DNA of 64,000 nucleotides, from positions 369,519 through 433,518 of the forward strand of contig MEHQ01001995.1 of NCBI GenBank assembly GCA_008828725.1. The letters are read 5' to 3'. Numbering within the stretch: the first letter of the stretch is position 1; every line of letters starts with the position of its first letter. The stretch is from Saccharina japonica (taxonomy: Eukaryota > Sar > Phaeophyceae > Laminariales > Laminariaceae). Made by a program: the position numbers and the translations under genes. The notes beneath the pieces were generated by a model. That model was not told where the DNA came from, did not search any database, and worked only from the letters and a program-made list of their open reading frames with translations. Below are positions 47,554-60,200 of the stretch, piece by piece.

Positions 47554-49629
47554 TCACACCCTGGACAATTATCAATTGCCTAATTGTCTATTAATAGCTT
47601 CCTATTACAATTGACTGGCAATTGTGGTCGCTAATTCCAATTAATTGGAACGCATCGAGCTCTATGTCACAGACAATTCCTATTAACAGACACCCACCAG
47701 GCCCTATCGTCCACCCAATTTATGCTAATATACACCCATCTACATTAATGGTTGAAGTAATTGCTATTAACAGTAACCACCTAAATCCCATTGCTGAACC
47801 CCTAGTCTATTGAAATATAATATTGTAACGCTAATGGACAATTGCAGAATATTTTCGGTGCCAATGGTTCTGGCAATTCCATTTAATTTATATTCTCCTA
47901 AATAAATTGTGCTGGCAATTCCATTTAATTGACACCCCTCTAAATAAATTGTGCTGGCAATTCCATTCAATTGACACCCTCCCAAATAAATTGTGCTGGC
48001 AATTCCATTTAATTGACATCCTTCTAAATTATTTTGCGCGGGCAATTCAATTTAATAGGCATCTTTCTAAAGAATTGTCCTGGCAATTTCATTTATTTGG
48101 CAGGATTCGAAATAAATTGTCCAGACAATCAGGCATTTCCATTCAATAGACAATATTATGTTACCGGTAAATTGATTCCGGACGCTGCAATTGGAAGATG
48201 ACACATCAATGTATGTATGCATGAGGAAGCTATTTCTTAAAAGTTGCAAAGGCAAACGATTCGTGAGGCTGTCTAGCGATTGGAATTGCCGGACCAGTTG
48301 ATTAAAGAAGCAGTCTATTAATTGGAATCGACCAGACAACATATTTCGGAGGATGCCCATTAAATTTAATATATCGGACAAAATGTTTGGCGGCCGATTA
48401 ATCACTTGGAAAATGTTTTTTACATTCCCTTTCTGCTTAAGCCTTGGACAATAGGCATCGCAATAGACTATTGCGCCTACAATAGACGAACCGAAAAATC
48501 TATTAAATGAAATGAGGCGGACAATTGATTATTACCATATTGCCGCAATTGGAATTGCAAAGACAAACATATTGTAGTCCACCTACTAAGTTGGAATTGC
48601 TTAGGCAATTGTTTTAGAGCTCTGTTATTAACGGAATTGCGCCTGCAGCTTTTTTCGCTTCCGAGACTCCAATACTCTATCTACTTCTTCAATAGGATAT
48701 GGGACCTACCCAGAATGGACTATTGTTTTACAGTAGATCTTCCGGAAGTCCATTTAAATGGAATTGGTCGAGATACTGCTTTCGTGGTGCATCTATTAAT
48801 AGGAATGGTCGGAGCAATAGGTTTCTGCCCTGACCTTCCAATTGAAATTGTTTCAACAATTAGTTTCAGGTCTTGCCTATCAATAGGAGTGGTTTGGTCA
48901 ATAATAGGTTGTGTGCCGACTTTCCACACTAAATTGTTGGTTGGGTCAATAGGCTTGTCCTGACCTTCCAATTGTTAGTGTTCGATTTGTTTTTTTCTGA
49001 CCTCGACAATTCCAATTAATAGACTGTACTTAAAGTCATTTGGTTGGACAGTTCCAATTGGTAGACAACACTCGAAAAAATTGGCTATACAAATCCGACT
49101 GATAGATCTCACTCAAATAATTTGACTGGGCAATTTCAATTAATAGAAATAACTCGAAATATTTAGTTGGACAATTGCGTTTCATAGATAGCATTTGAAA
49201 TCAAGTGTCTCGGCAATTCCAATTAATAGCCAGCACCCGAAATCAATTGTAGGCACAATTCCAATTAATAGGCAGCACCCAAAATCAGTTGCTCCGACAA
49301 TTTCAATTAGTATCCTTCAATCGAAATCATTTGGTTGGGCAAATCCAATTAACAGACAGCATCCGAAATCAGTTGTAGCCACAATAGACTATTGTAATAG
49401 GAATGGTCCAAATAATTGTGCAGGCAATTCCAATTAATTGACAGCACCCAAAATCAATTGTCCGGACAATTCCATTGGTAGGCAGCATCCAAAATCTAAT
49501 TACCTGGACAATTCAAATGAATATACTTCAATCAAAATCATTTGGTTGGGCAATTCTAATCAATAGACTACACCCAAAAATAATTATAGACACAATAGAC
49601 TATTGAAACAGGAATTGTCCAGGGTGTGA
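47554..49629. mobile_element. 2.08-kb foldback element built from about 43-bp units
   Basis: The ends are inverted (TCACACCCTGGACAATT at left; the same at right with small changes), flanked by a 7-bp direct repeat TATATAC (47547-47553 and 49630-49636). The interior is almost entirely degenerate units of about 43 bp containing GGCAATTCCAATTAATAGAC, in one orientation at left and the other at right. No coding capacity. Confidence 0.7.
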
Positions 49630-49887
49630 TATATACCGTAGTACGAGGTAGGTCCTATTTTCTACGGCTCCCCCTAATAGTTGCATCGCAATATCCAATT
49701 TGGACACGCTGCATTCGGCCCTTTTTGGCTGATTCGTTTTTTTTTTTTTTTTTTTTATATATATGTGTGTCGCTCGAGGGGCGTGTGGTGCGAGGTGCGA
49801 AGGGAGGAGGGGATCTCCGCGTACGTCGGGATTTGTATGGGGGCATAGGGTGGAACTATGAAGGGCTTAAAAACGACAAAAAAAATG

Positions 49888-50251
49888 TGAAAGTCAAGCA
49901 GAGTAGACAAAATCAAATATACCTGGGCTTTAAAGAGGCAAAAACAGGTACAACGAGTTTTGGACCAATGGCAGGGCACGTAGAGTGCGTTTTTTACTCG
50001 AGTTCAAGTATGTACCTGTTTCTGGCCGCAAACGGTCCAGGTATACCTTGTTTTGGCCGCTTCCCTTTAATTTACGTACGTAGTCTTTCTTTCTCGAAGG
50101 GGCTTATTAAATATAGTCTTATATAGGGTATATAAAAAAAGGTGAAAGTCAAGCAGAGTAGACAAAATCAGGTATACCTGGGCTTTAAAGAGGCAAAAAC
50201 AGGTACAACGAGTTTTGGACCAATGGCAGGGTACGTAGAGTGCGTTTTTTA
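49888..50251 (+). repeat. 258-bp satellite, first unit and left part of second unit
   Basis: Units begin GTGAAAGTCAAGCAGAGTAG. The second unit stops at GCGTTTTTTA where element copy 2 is inserted. Confidence 0.8.
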
Positions 50252-50314
50252 ATGAGGAGCTAACGATGCGAGGAGGCCGAAGGCCGACGAGCATCGATTA
50301 GATGTTCTTCTATA
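50252..50314 (+). other. Matching hairpin at the left end of element copy 2
   Basis: Same position and size. CGATGC pairs with GCATCG, where copy 1 has TGATGC and GCATCA, so both sides of one pair changed. The outer stem is more decayed. Confidence 0.6.
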
Positions 50315-50959
50315 AAGGGTCGTGTGTGTGGGGGGGGTGGACACGCGGGGGTACACGATCGACACAAACGTACAAAAAACAGTTCTGAAAACACAGCGTG
50401 CCTTATTTAACCAAATCCTTAATATTGAGGTTTGTCTGTCCCGCGGATGTTCGCTTTTTTGTTTTTGGCGTGCGACGCGTACACTGAACCGATTCAGACG
50501 CGCTCGGGACTGATAGACGCCCGCTATTTATGCGCACCGTCCCGTACTGTTCGTGTCGAAAGCGGTGTCGAGATCGCAGAGCTATGCGAGAGTGACTGCC
50601 CTAGCTAGCTCTTACCAGTGGCAATTGTCACTGCGATTTTTCGGCAGCACTACACAGTAGAGCAAACCAGCAGTAGTAGCAGCGATGAGCATTACCACCA
50701 GCAACGTACTGTAGCAACGATGAGCATTACCACCAGCAAACACACCAAACACCCCATCACCACCACCACACCACCACCACACCACCACCACACCACCACT
50801 ACCATCACCACACCACCAGCTATAGAGAAGCTTCCCAGGCTTGATAGTGATGGTGGCTGCAGCAGGTGGTGATGGTGATGATCGATCGTGTTGGTGGCAG
50901 CAGGTAGGAGGTGATGGTGATGTGATCGATCATGATTGCGTGCTTGCTCGATGATCGGA

Positions 50960-52850
50960 GAAGAGGAAGAGCATCATCACACACACAGATTTGCAACCAC
51001 CACCACCACCACCACCGCCACCACCACCACTACGACCACCACCGCCACCCTCGCCCCACCAGCCGAAGGAGCACTGGAAGCTGTTGTTTCTCGTAGTAGC
51101 TGGTGGGCGTTGGTGGGGTCTTGTCCCCGTGGTCTGGTGATGGTGGAGTGGTGACGGCGGTGATGGTGGCTTGCCTTGCGCCGTCGTCTCTCGAGAACAG
51201 TCCAGATTTGTACCTGCAACAAAAGAAGCAACCCGGACCACCGCCACCAAACTCCACCACTACCACCACCCTCCAGCCGAAGAAGCACTGGAAGCTGTTG
51301 TTGCTCGTAGTGGCTGGTGGGCGTTGGTGGGGTCTTGTTCCTCGGATCTGGTGATGGTGTGTCCTGCTGCTGCTGCTGCTTCTGTTGCTGCTGTACCAGT
51401 GGCAAATTGTCACTGGGATGTTGCGGCAGTAGCAGAGGAAGAGCATCATCACACACACACACAGATTTGCAACCACCACCACCACCACCACCGCCACCAC
51501 CACCACTACGACCACCACCGCCACCCTCGCCCCACCAGCCGAAGGAGCACTGGAAGCTGTTGTTTCTCGTAGTAGCTGGTGGGCGTTGGTGGGGTCTTGT
51601 CCCCGTGGTCTGGTGATGGTGGAGTGGTGACGGCGGTGATGGTGGCTTGCCTTGCGCCGTCGTCTCTCGAGAACAGTCCAGATTTGTACCTGCAACAAAA
51701 GAAGCAACCCGGACCACCGCCACCAAACTCCACCACTACCACCACCCTCCAGCCGAAGAAGCACTGGAAGCTGTTGTTGCTCGTAGTGGCTGGTGGGCGT
51801 TGGTGGGGTCTTGTTCCTCGGATCTGGTGATGGTGTGTCCTGCTGCTGCTGCTGCTTCTGTTGCTGCTGTACCAGTGGCAAATTGTCACTGGGATGTTGC
51901 GGCAGTAGCAGAGGAAGAGCATCATCACACACACACACAGATTTGCAACCACCACCACCACCACCACCGCCACCACCACCACTACGACCACCACCGCCAC
52001 CCTCGCCCCACCAGCCGAAGGAGCACTGGAAGCTGTTGTTTCTCGTAGTAGCTGGTGGGCGTTGGTGGGGTCTTGTCCCCGTGGTCTGGTGATGGTGGAG
52101 TGGTGACGGCGGTGATGGTGGCTTGCCTTGCGCCGTCGTCTCTCGAGAACAGTCCAGATTTGTACCTGCAACAAAAGAAGCAACCCGGACCACCGCCACC
52201 AAACTCCACCACTACCACCACCCTCCAGCCGAAGAAGCACTGGAAGCTGTTGTTGCTCGTAGTGGCTGGTGGGCGTTGGTGGGGTCTTGTTCCTCGGATC
52301 TGGTGATGGTGTGTCCTGCTGCTGCTGCTGCTTCTGTTGCTGCTGTACCAGTGGCAAATTGTCACTGGGATGTTGCGGCAGTAGCAGAGGAAGAGCATCA
52401 TCACACACACACACAGATTTGCAACCACCACCACCACCACCACCGCCACCACCACCACTGCGACCACCACCGCCACCCTCGCCCCACCAGCCGAAGGAGC
52501 ACTGGAAGCTGTTGTTTCTCGTAGTAGCTGGTGGGCGTTGGTGGGGTCTTGTCCCCGTGGTCTGGTGATGGTGGGGTGGTGACGGCGGTGATGGTGGCTT
52601 GCCTTGCGCCGTCGTCTCTCGAGAACAGTCCAGATTTGTACCTGCAACAAAAGAAGCAACCCGGACCACCGCCACCAAACTCCACCACTACCACCACCAC
52701 CATCACCGCCAACCCCCCCCCTCCAGCCGAAGAAGCACTGGAAGCTGTTGTTGCTCGTAGTGGCTGGTGGGCGTTGGTGGGGTCTTGTTCCTGTGGTCTG
52801 GTGATGGTGTGTCTTGCTGCTGCTGCTGCTGCTGCTGGTGTATACCAGGT
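50960..52850. repeat. Four tandem 476-bp units rich in (CCA)n
   Basis: Units start near 50960, 51436, 51912 and 52388, each with GAAGAGCATCATCACAC, a CCA tract, CAGCCGAAGGAGCACTGGAA and CAGCCGAAGAAGCACTGGAA blocks and (CTG)n. The first three are almost identical over long stretches; the last diverges at its end. 476 is not a multiple of three, so the long open frames on both strands (up to 390 codons) are frame-rotating artefacts of low complexity. Confidence 0.85.
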
Positions 52851-53449
52851 ATATGTCAAGCGATTGTATATGTAACTTGATGTACCAGGTACTCCTTGGA
52901 TTGGTATACAATATATATAAACTGAGGAAATAACTCCTATTGATAGTCGTGAATCAGACCCAGGGTCACAAAATAGGCTCTTCTCCATCCTCCCCCACTA
53001 CCTATAATACGTGTACGGTTCTTGCAAGCATTTTTTTTTCCTTTTTAATTTTGTTTCATTTTTTTACGATAACTTGATCTTGGAACCATTGTACCATTTT
53101 TTTTTTCACGTATACCTACCGATCCACTCCTGTACAAGGTTTTGCGCTGACGCACATCGCTTCACTAGAAATGTTGGTAGATGGTGTTGGGACAACCGGC
53201 CCAGGTATCAACCGACCCACCCTCTCTCACCCACAACCCACAACGGACCCCCACCAACCTATATACTTGCGCATGAGCCAAAAAAGGTTTATGTGCTGAC
53301 ACAAATCGCTTTAAATACAAAACGATCCAATCAATGTCAATTGCAGGAAGACAGCAAAAAGAGAAAAACCGCCAACGCAGTAGCTTAATGCAGTTAGGAG
53401 TTTGACCACTTGAAGGCGTCTGTCACGCTCCTCATTCCCACCGTTCTTG

Positions 53450-53840
53450 TACTTGAGTTTAAGTATGTACCTGTTTTTGGCCGCAAACGGACCAGGTATA
53501 CCTTGTTTTGGCCGCTTCCGTTTAATTTACGTACGTAGTCTTTCTTTCTCGAAGGGGCTTAATAAGTATAGTCGTATATAGGGTATATAAAAAGGTGAAA
53601 GTCAAGCAGAGTAGACAAAATCAGGTATACCTGGGATTTAAAGAGGCAAAAACAGGTACAACGAGCTTTGGACCAATGGCAGGGCACGTAGAGTGCGTTT
53701 TTTACTTGAGTTTAACTATGTACCTGTTTTTGGCTGCAAACGGACCAGGTATACCTTGTTTTGGCCGCTGCCCTTTAATTTACGTACGTAGTCTTTCTTT
53801 CTCGAAGGGGCCTAATAAGTACCATATGATACGAGTAGTC
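53450..53840 (+). repeat. 258-bp satellite, remainder of second unit and third unit
   Basis: It starts TACTTGAGTTTAAG, exactly the sequence missing from the interrupted unit; another unit then begins at about 53597. Confidence 0.8.
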
Positions 53841-53884
53841 GTACATATAGGGTATATACGAGAATACCGGTTATTAGTATAATA

Positions 53885-53945
53885 GGTGTTTGCCACTTCA
53901 GGGCGTCTGCTGTCTGCTACGCTCTTCATTCCCACCATTCTCGAA
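53885..53945 (+). repeat. Diverged right end of the TA-flanked element
   Basis: GGCGTCTG...CTCTTCATTCCCACC matches the right ends of copies 1 and 2 without the rest of the element. Confidence 0.45.
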
Positions 53946-54199
53946 GTTCGAATGTCAGAAGTTTCAACTCTTATTTGTGAATTTGTATTCAAAATTTCGG
54001 CACGTAATTGGTACAGCCAGTACAGCAGGTGTTTTTATTAAAATATCTTCGAATATCGCAATCACCTCCTCGTACGAACGTAGGCCGTACGCACATCGTT
54101 TACAACAACAGTAGTATTACCAGCAACTTGCTCAAACTGCGACGTAGGACGAAGGTCGTATTGTTGACAACCTATCACAGATTGTCCGAGTACTGAGAG

Positions 54200-54870
54200 T
54201 ATTAGAGTACTGGTGGCCTGAATGCTCGGAGTACTTCGAGTATGAGCAGTACTGAACGCCCAAATACTCCGAGTACTGGGAGTATGAGCAGTTCTTTTAC
54301 TCGAGTACAAGCAGTAATCGGAGTAAAAACATCTAAATCACTCGGAGTACTCCGAGTATAAAGAGTATTGGACACCGAAATACTGCGAGTACAGAAAGTA
54401 CCTGAAGTACTTTTTTCTCGACAATACTCTAATTATACTCCGAGGTAATGGGAGCATCTATCTGTGGTTTTTGAAATGCTATAAACGCCAGTCACATGTT
54501 CCCAGGACCTGGGAGAAATGACGGCCGAGTCTTTACAATGGTGCGAAGATGCTCCTAGCGTACTTCACACTCCGAGTATACTCCGAGTATCGAGTATATT
54601 TCGTACTCCGAGTACTTAAGAGTATAAGAGTATTAGCGGCCTGAATACTCGGAGTACTTGGAGTATGAGCTGTACTGAAGCCCCAAATAGTCGGAGTACA
54701 AGGAGTACCCGCAGTATCGGACCCCCAAACATTCTGAGTAAAGCAGTATCGAGAGTGTTCATACCCGAAATACTCCGAGTACGAGCAGTATCCGGAGTAT
54801 TGAACCCCGAAATACTCCGAGTACACGAATTACCTGAAGGAATTATCTCCAATACTCGGGACACGTTACT
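54200..54870. repeat. Minisatellite of CTCCGAGTA-type units (about 40 bp)
   Basis: Degenerate units hold AATACTCCGAGTAC, GAGTATGAGCAGTA and similar words. Many words are self-complementary (CGGAGTACTCCG). Confidence 0.75.
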
Positions 54871-55319
54871 CCAAGGTACTCGGACAACCTGTGCAACCTA
54901 TTCATTTTTTAACGTATTGTTACTATTACTATTAATACCGGTCGCCCCGGTGGGCTATGATAACAGGTATGATAGCAGGTAACCACGAAGCCTGTTAGAG
55001 TCCAGATCGTGATTTCGAGCCCCCCCGAGTGCATGCTCGTAGGGACGTTTTCTCGCAAAAACAAAAATCTTGACTGGGTATTTATAGCGGAAAGGACGAG
55101 AGCGTGAGTGAGCAAAATTGGATGAAGATCGACGAGCGTTGGGAAGGCTGAATCCTCTGCGCGATAAAAACCGAGGCAAGGAACGTAGATGGGGAGGAGG
55201 GAGAGGAGCCTACTTTGTGACCCCATATCTGAGTTATGACAAGCGAGGGAGAAAGACAGAAGTGCGAATATAATAGATGGCATTGCTAAAACATATTACA
55301 AAGAAAGGTATGTTCGGTA

Positions 55320-55870
55320 GGGTACGTACCGAACTGTACCGGGGGTATTTTCTCGGTAAATACCGGTACCCGACACTTCGGCAAGTTCGGTATGGCCACG
55401 ATACCGGTACCCGACACTTCGGCAAGTTCGGTATGGCCACGATACAGGTACCCGACACTTCGTTAAGTTCGGTATTTTTTCAATACCGGTACCCGACACT
55501 TCGGTAAGGTCGGTATTTTACCAATACCGGTACCCGACACTTCGGTAAGTTCGGTACGCCCGCCCAAATATACCCCAGGTACCGGTATACCCTCGACCGC
55601 AATACCGGGGGTACCGGTATTTCTTCGGTACCGGGCTCGATACCCTACCGAACACTTCGGTAAGTTCGGTACTTTTTCAATACCGGTACCCGACACTTCG
55701 GTAAGTTCGGTATTGTTTCGATACCGGTACCCGACACTTCGGTAAGTTCGGTACTTTTCCAATACCGGTACCCGACACTTCGGTAAGTTCGGTACGCATA
55801 CCCGAACATACCCCGGGTACCGGTATACCCTCGACCACAATACCGGCGGTGATCGGTGCGGCCTCGATAC
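55320..55870. repeat. 42-bp GGTACC minisatellite, array 1
   Basis: About nine units of ATACCGGTACCCGACACTTC then GGTAAGTTCGGTA, in two blocks separated by a GGTATACCCTCGACC segment. It begins with TATGTTCGGTAGGGTACGTA. Confidence 0.85.
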
Positions 55871-56635
55871 CGGGGGATCGGGTATGTATGCAATACGGAC
55901 ACACATTATGACATTATACAAGGTACCTGGTATTTTTTTGTGGCAGCAGCAGCAGTCTTCTCTACATTCATTAATGTATCCATCTGGTCCTTGGCTCTGT
56001 GTCTCAACGCACTCATCTCACACCCACCATGAACGGCTGCAGACACAACATAACAATCGCGGAGAGTGCGGAGCGAAAGGATAGATGATATCATCACCAA
56101 GTCGCGCCGGTGGGGTTCCAGGCGCCGCCGAGGCGGTGCTATGGCACGCTCTGCGCAGCTTCGTGTAGTGGGAGAAGCTCCGACTGCTCACCTGAGAAAG
56201 TACTCATCCTATTTACAGACTTCAACGCGACATCTCGAATCCATCGCTGCACTAATTGTATTTAAATAGTGACGTACCAGCAGCAGCTGCAGCAGCACTA
56301 CGCGAGGTTGCCGATTATCTAAACTGTATGCCGAGCTTCGACGTTGGGAGATTGGGGTATAGAACGGGCTTCAAGCGTAGCACTCGATGGCAGTGGCACG
56401 CGTCGGCTGTATCAAGTATACAGCAGTAGAGCCCACAGCAGCAGCGCATTGCCCAAGTTGGAGCTGCTGCTTCTGCCCCTCTGCTGCTGTGTTCTGTTTT
56501 TGCCCTTCTTGCTGGGGCTGGTGCTGCTGCTCACCGTGCTTTCGATTGCTACGTGGTTGGGATGGCGGCGGCAGCATTGCCATTTTCTCCGTCATTGGCG
56601 CCGCCATCTGTTGCTACAAGTGCACATTTATTTAG
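55871..56635. other. CAG-rich interval between the two GGTACC arrays
   Basis: Contains several (CAG)n/(CTG)n tracts (55945, 56280, 56460). Frames on both strands (one Gln-rich on minus, one Leu-rich on plus) are explained by these tracts. No gene was recognised. Confidence 0.5.
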
Positions 56636-57250
56636 GGTATGTTCGGTAAGGGTACGTACCGAAGTATACCGGGGGTATTTCCTCGGTAAATACCGGTATC
56701 TGACACTCCCTAAGTTCGGTATTTTTCCAATACCGGTACCCGACACTTCGGTAAGTTCGGTATTTTTCCAATACCGGTACCCGACACTTCGGTAAGTTCG
56801 GTATTTTTCCAATACCGGTACCCGACACATTGGTAAGTTCGGTAATTTTTCAATACCGGTACCCGACACTTCGGTAAGTTCGGTATTGTTTCGATACCGG
56901 TACCCGACACTTCGGTAAGTTCGGTATTTTTCCAATACCGGTACCTGACACTTCGGTAAGTTCGGTACGCTCACCTAAATGTACCCCGGGCACCGGTATA
57001 CCCTCGTCCACAATACCCGGGGAACCGGTATTTTATCGGTAGTGTGCTTAATACCCTACCGAGCACCTCGGTAAGTTCGGTACTTTTTCAATACCGGTAC
57101 CCGAGACTTCGGTAAGTTCGGTATTTTTTCAATACCGGCACCGGACACTTCGGTAAGTTCGGTACTTTTTCAATACCGGTACCCGACACTTCGGTAAGTT
57201 CGGTACGCGCAACAAATATACCCCCGGTACCGGTATACCCTACCGAACTG
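56636..57250. repeat. 42-bp GGTACC minisatellite, array 2
   Basis: Same organisation as array 1 in the same orientation, about eleven units in two blocks. The left end TGTTCGGTA and the right end TACCGAACT are inverted, so each array may be a non-autonomous element rather than a plain satellite. Confidence 0.85.
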
Positions 57251-60200
57251 GCCTTTGAAAATATATAGATATATATCCCATATTTGGTTTATAGTATGCC
57301 AGGTACTGGAAACTTTATGTATCTGTTACATGTATATACTACTTATAGCATGTTTACATGGAAAGAAGGTCCCAGGCAAGGCCTGATTATAGGTGTACCT
57401 GTTATTGTCAGGTCCCCTGGGCCAACATGCCACACGTATATGTGGAAACCCCTTGGTTTGACGTCACCAACCTCAAGGCGTCCGTCCCCTCTAAAGGGCT
57501 CCCGTACCCCCACAGGGCTAACACCCCGAAGGGCTTTATCCTTGTCTCTTTATCCGCGTAGGGCGTAGTGTCCCCTACCATACCGCGGACCACAATGTCG
57601 ACGCATTGAGACGGCGGGCGGGTGTACTTGAACACCCCCCCGGCCACTCTCTCGGTCTGTCTCGTCCCCTTGTCCGAGCTCCACCGCTTGCCCATCCTTT
57701 TGCTGTTTACACGAGTTGCTCTCGGCGCGTATCGCCGAAGGCCGTGGTGCTCGTAACACCCGCGCAGCATATAGAAGCTTAGGCCCTACTAAGATACCTA
57801 TATATGTATTTATGTATATACGCGTATATAACACATTTGATGTATAAATATTATATACTGCTGTATATATTGATATTTCTTATCTTGTAATACCGAGCCT
57901 AGACGCCCGTCACATGCCTAAAAGGTAGTCCCGCTGACGACGTATTTGACAGGCTCAAGTATCTCGTACTGTTGCCAGCAAAAAGCGGTCACCGTTATAT
58001 CTTGAAGGGGGTACTACAGCAGTAGTGACGGCACTGCACTGGCGGAAAGGGACTGCGAAGAATGCCAGGTTTTGACGGCGGGTGTGAGGGCAAATACTCT
58101 AGGTGGGAGGCGAAGTACAATCGGGGAGACACACCGGAGGGGCGGGGCGAGTCAACGACAGGCGGAATTGTGGATGGTACACGACCACAGCAGTGGTACC
58201 TACTTGGCGACGGTTTTACCGTCCCATCCCACGGCCGCCGACAAAAAACTATCCGGTAAAACGGTACACGTGAACCCATTTGTTTTTAGCAAAATCACCA
58301 AGAAAGCGGAAGAAAAAAAAAATTAGCACCGCGCCCTGTCCACGAATTTGTCCAGATTTTTGTCAGGTTTTGTGGAAAACGTCATGGTCCACGGGCCTGT
58401 CGAGGATCCAGGGGTACACCAATACACGACACTCCTCATAGATACGCCGTGCAGTTGTTAACACTAACTTAAACAAGTCATCTTGAACTGATGCTACCGC
58501 AGTAGTAGTACAGGACACCAAATAAGAAACAGAAAACCTTGGTCCACGCTGGATTTCTTTTTTAGGATAGGGTGCTTTCAAGTGTACATCAACTCGAAGA
58601 TAACGACTCCCCAATTTCCTATGTTTTTCTAAATCGTAGCCCTACTTTCTTGTTAGGCGTTTCCTATGATTAGGTGTCCTGTACCGCCTGCAATGCTCTA
58701 ACATGACCATCAGTTCAAGATGACATGTTTATTATGGTTCTGTTCGAGAGCCATAAACACATACCCGTTTGAGAGGCTCTGCGCGCCGAGGGGTCAAACG
58801 AGACAGCCGGGGTGGACGAGCAGTTTTATATCAAACATACTACAGTCCCATATATACAAAAGCCAACACAAAAAGCAGGCGACAAGGAGAGGTTCATCTC
58901 CTCCAACTTCTACGGTATCATATAAGCACTCACAGGGACCTCGTGCTGCTGGATGCCGCGCGATAATAGGAGGAACGGAGTCGGCGTCGCGCACACCGTT
59001 GCAGAGCGGGCACACAAGATGGTGAGGGCATGTATAGGATGGAGCAAGGCGATGCCTGGTGTACGGTAGATGTCTATCTATCTACCTGGTATTATATGTA
59101 GGTATGCTCCCACGAGAGATGTCCCACGAGAGAGGCCTGTAATACTTTCAGAACCGGAGCAAGGAAGGACTCGTAATTTCCGAAGAAGAGGTGCACCGTT
59201 CCGCAAAATTGACATGATGAATTAAATTGTTTTTGCGAGTACGCACGCACGGACGGGCCCGGCGTTGTCCACGTGGGCTCAGGTATGTACCGGTACGTCC
59301 TCGTATTAAAAACGTTACATTTCGCGTACGTACGAACGAGATTTTTTGTAATTTTCCACGCGGGACGTCGGGGAGCCGAGAATGAGTGTACCAGCCATGC
59401 AGGGAAAGGAAATCTGGTCGACCGTGTTGGTGTTGGGGTCCGGGGGGTTAACGCTTGCACTGGAGTAGAGGAAGGTTTGGGTGGAGCCGGGGTGTCGCTG
59501 AAGTCTCCACTTGGGTTGTCCAGGTGAAGAAGATGGGCAGATCCAGGCTCAGAGTTGGGAAGGGCGGCTATAGCCACCATCAAACCAAACACAACTCAAA
59601 GAAGGAAACCAAAAACTCTGAAAACTAAACCGAAAACAAAAAAAAATAACCAACAGAAATATGTGAAATATGGGGACGTACGGGAGGGGAGAAATGGTGT
59701 GCCACACTTTTAGTGCCGTATCGACTCAAATGTCACGGAGTACGAGAGAGTCAAATGTATGGTAAGATTCTCGCACTGTAAATCGATGGTAGTCGAGTCT
59801 ACGTCACTGGGGTTATGTTTTATAAAAATACGAAATTAGGGATTTGTTTTGAATAACCCCAAAATTTGCAAGTATGATATCAGGTCGTGACAGATATTGG
59901 GCATTGGCAGTGCAAGGCCGGTCGTGCCAGTACAATTAGAAGTACCGGAAACACGGCAGTTGGGCGAGCTTTAAAATATATTTTTAAAGAGAAAAAAAAA
60001 ATTGCAGCATGCCGGCACTGGGTAGTTGCTCAAAGTATCGGGCGAAAGAAAAACAAAAACGGGGCAGCACCAAGTTTTGGAAACGAGGAATGGCTTATGC
60101 CCGTAATTTTGAAGATCGACGCACATATCGGTTTTTCGAGGAACCCCAATAATATATGTGAAAACGTGTGGCAACAATTGAAAAAGAAAACTTCTCCCGT

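Larger units (their letters stand above)
50252..53449. mobile_element. TA-flanked hairpin-ended element, copy 2 (3.2 kb, internally amplified)
   Basis: It shares the left hairpin region, the 350-bp block and the right 500 bp (about 53000-53449) with copy 1. It is inserted at a TA inside a unit of the 258-bp satellite, which resumes exactly at 53450. Its middle is enlarged by four 476-bp tandem units and by (CAC)n near 50750. Confidence 0.65.

Noticed and set aside
50977..52911. Open frames of up to 390 codons rich in Thr/His/Gly/Val on both strands
   Set aside because: They come from (CCA)n and a 476-bp repeat whose length is not a multiple of three. The same protein recurs in rotated frames; no domain or codon pattern supports coding.
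54200..57250. CRISPR-like regular repeats
   Set aside because: Units are contiguous, degenerate and without unique spacers, in a eukaryotic intron-bearing context; these are minisatellites.
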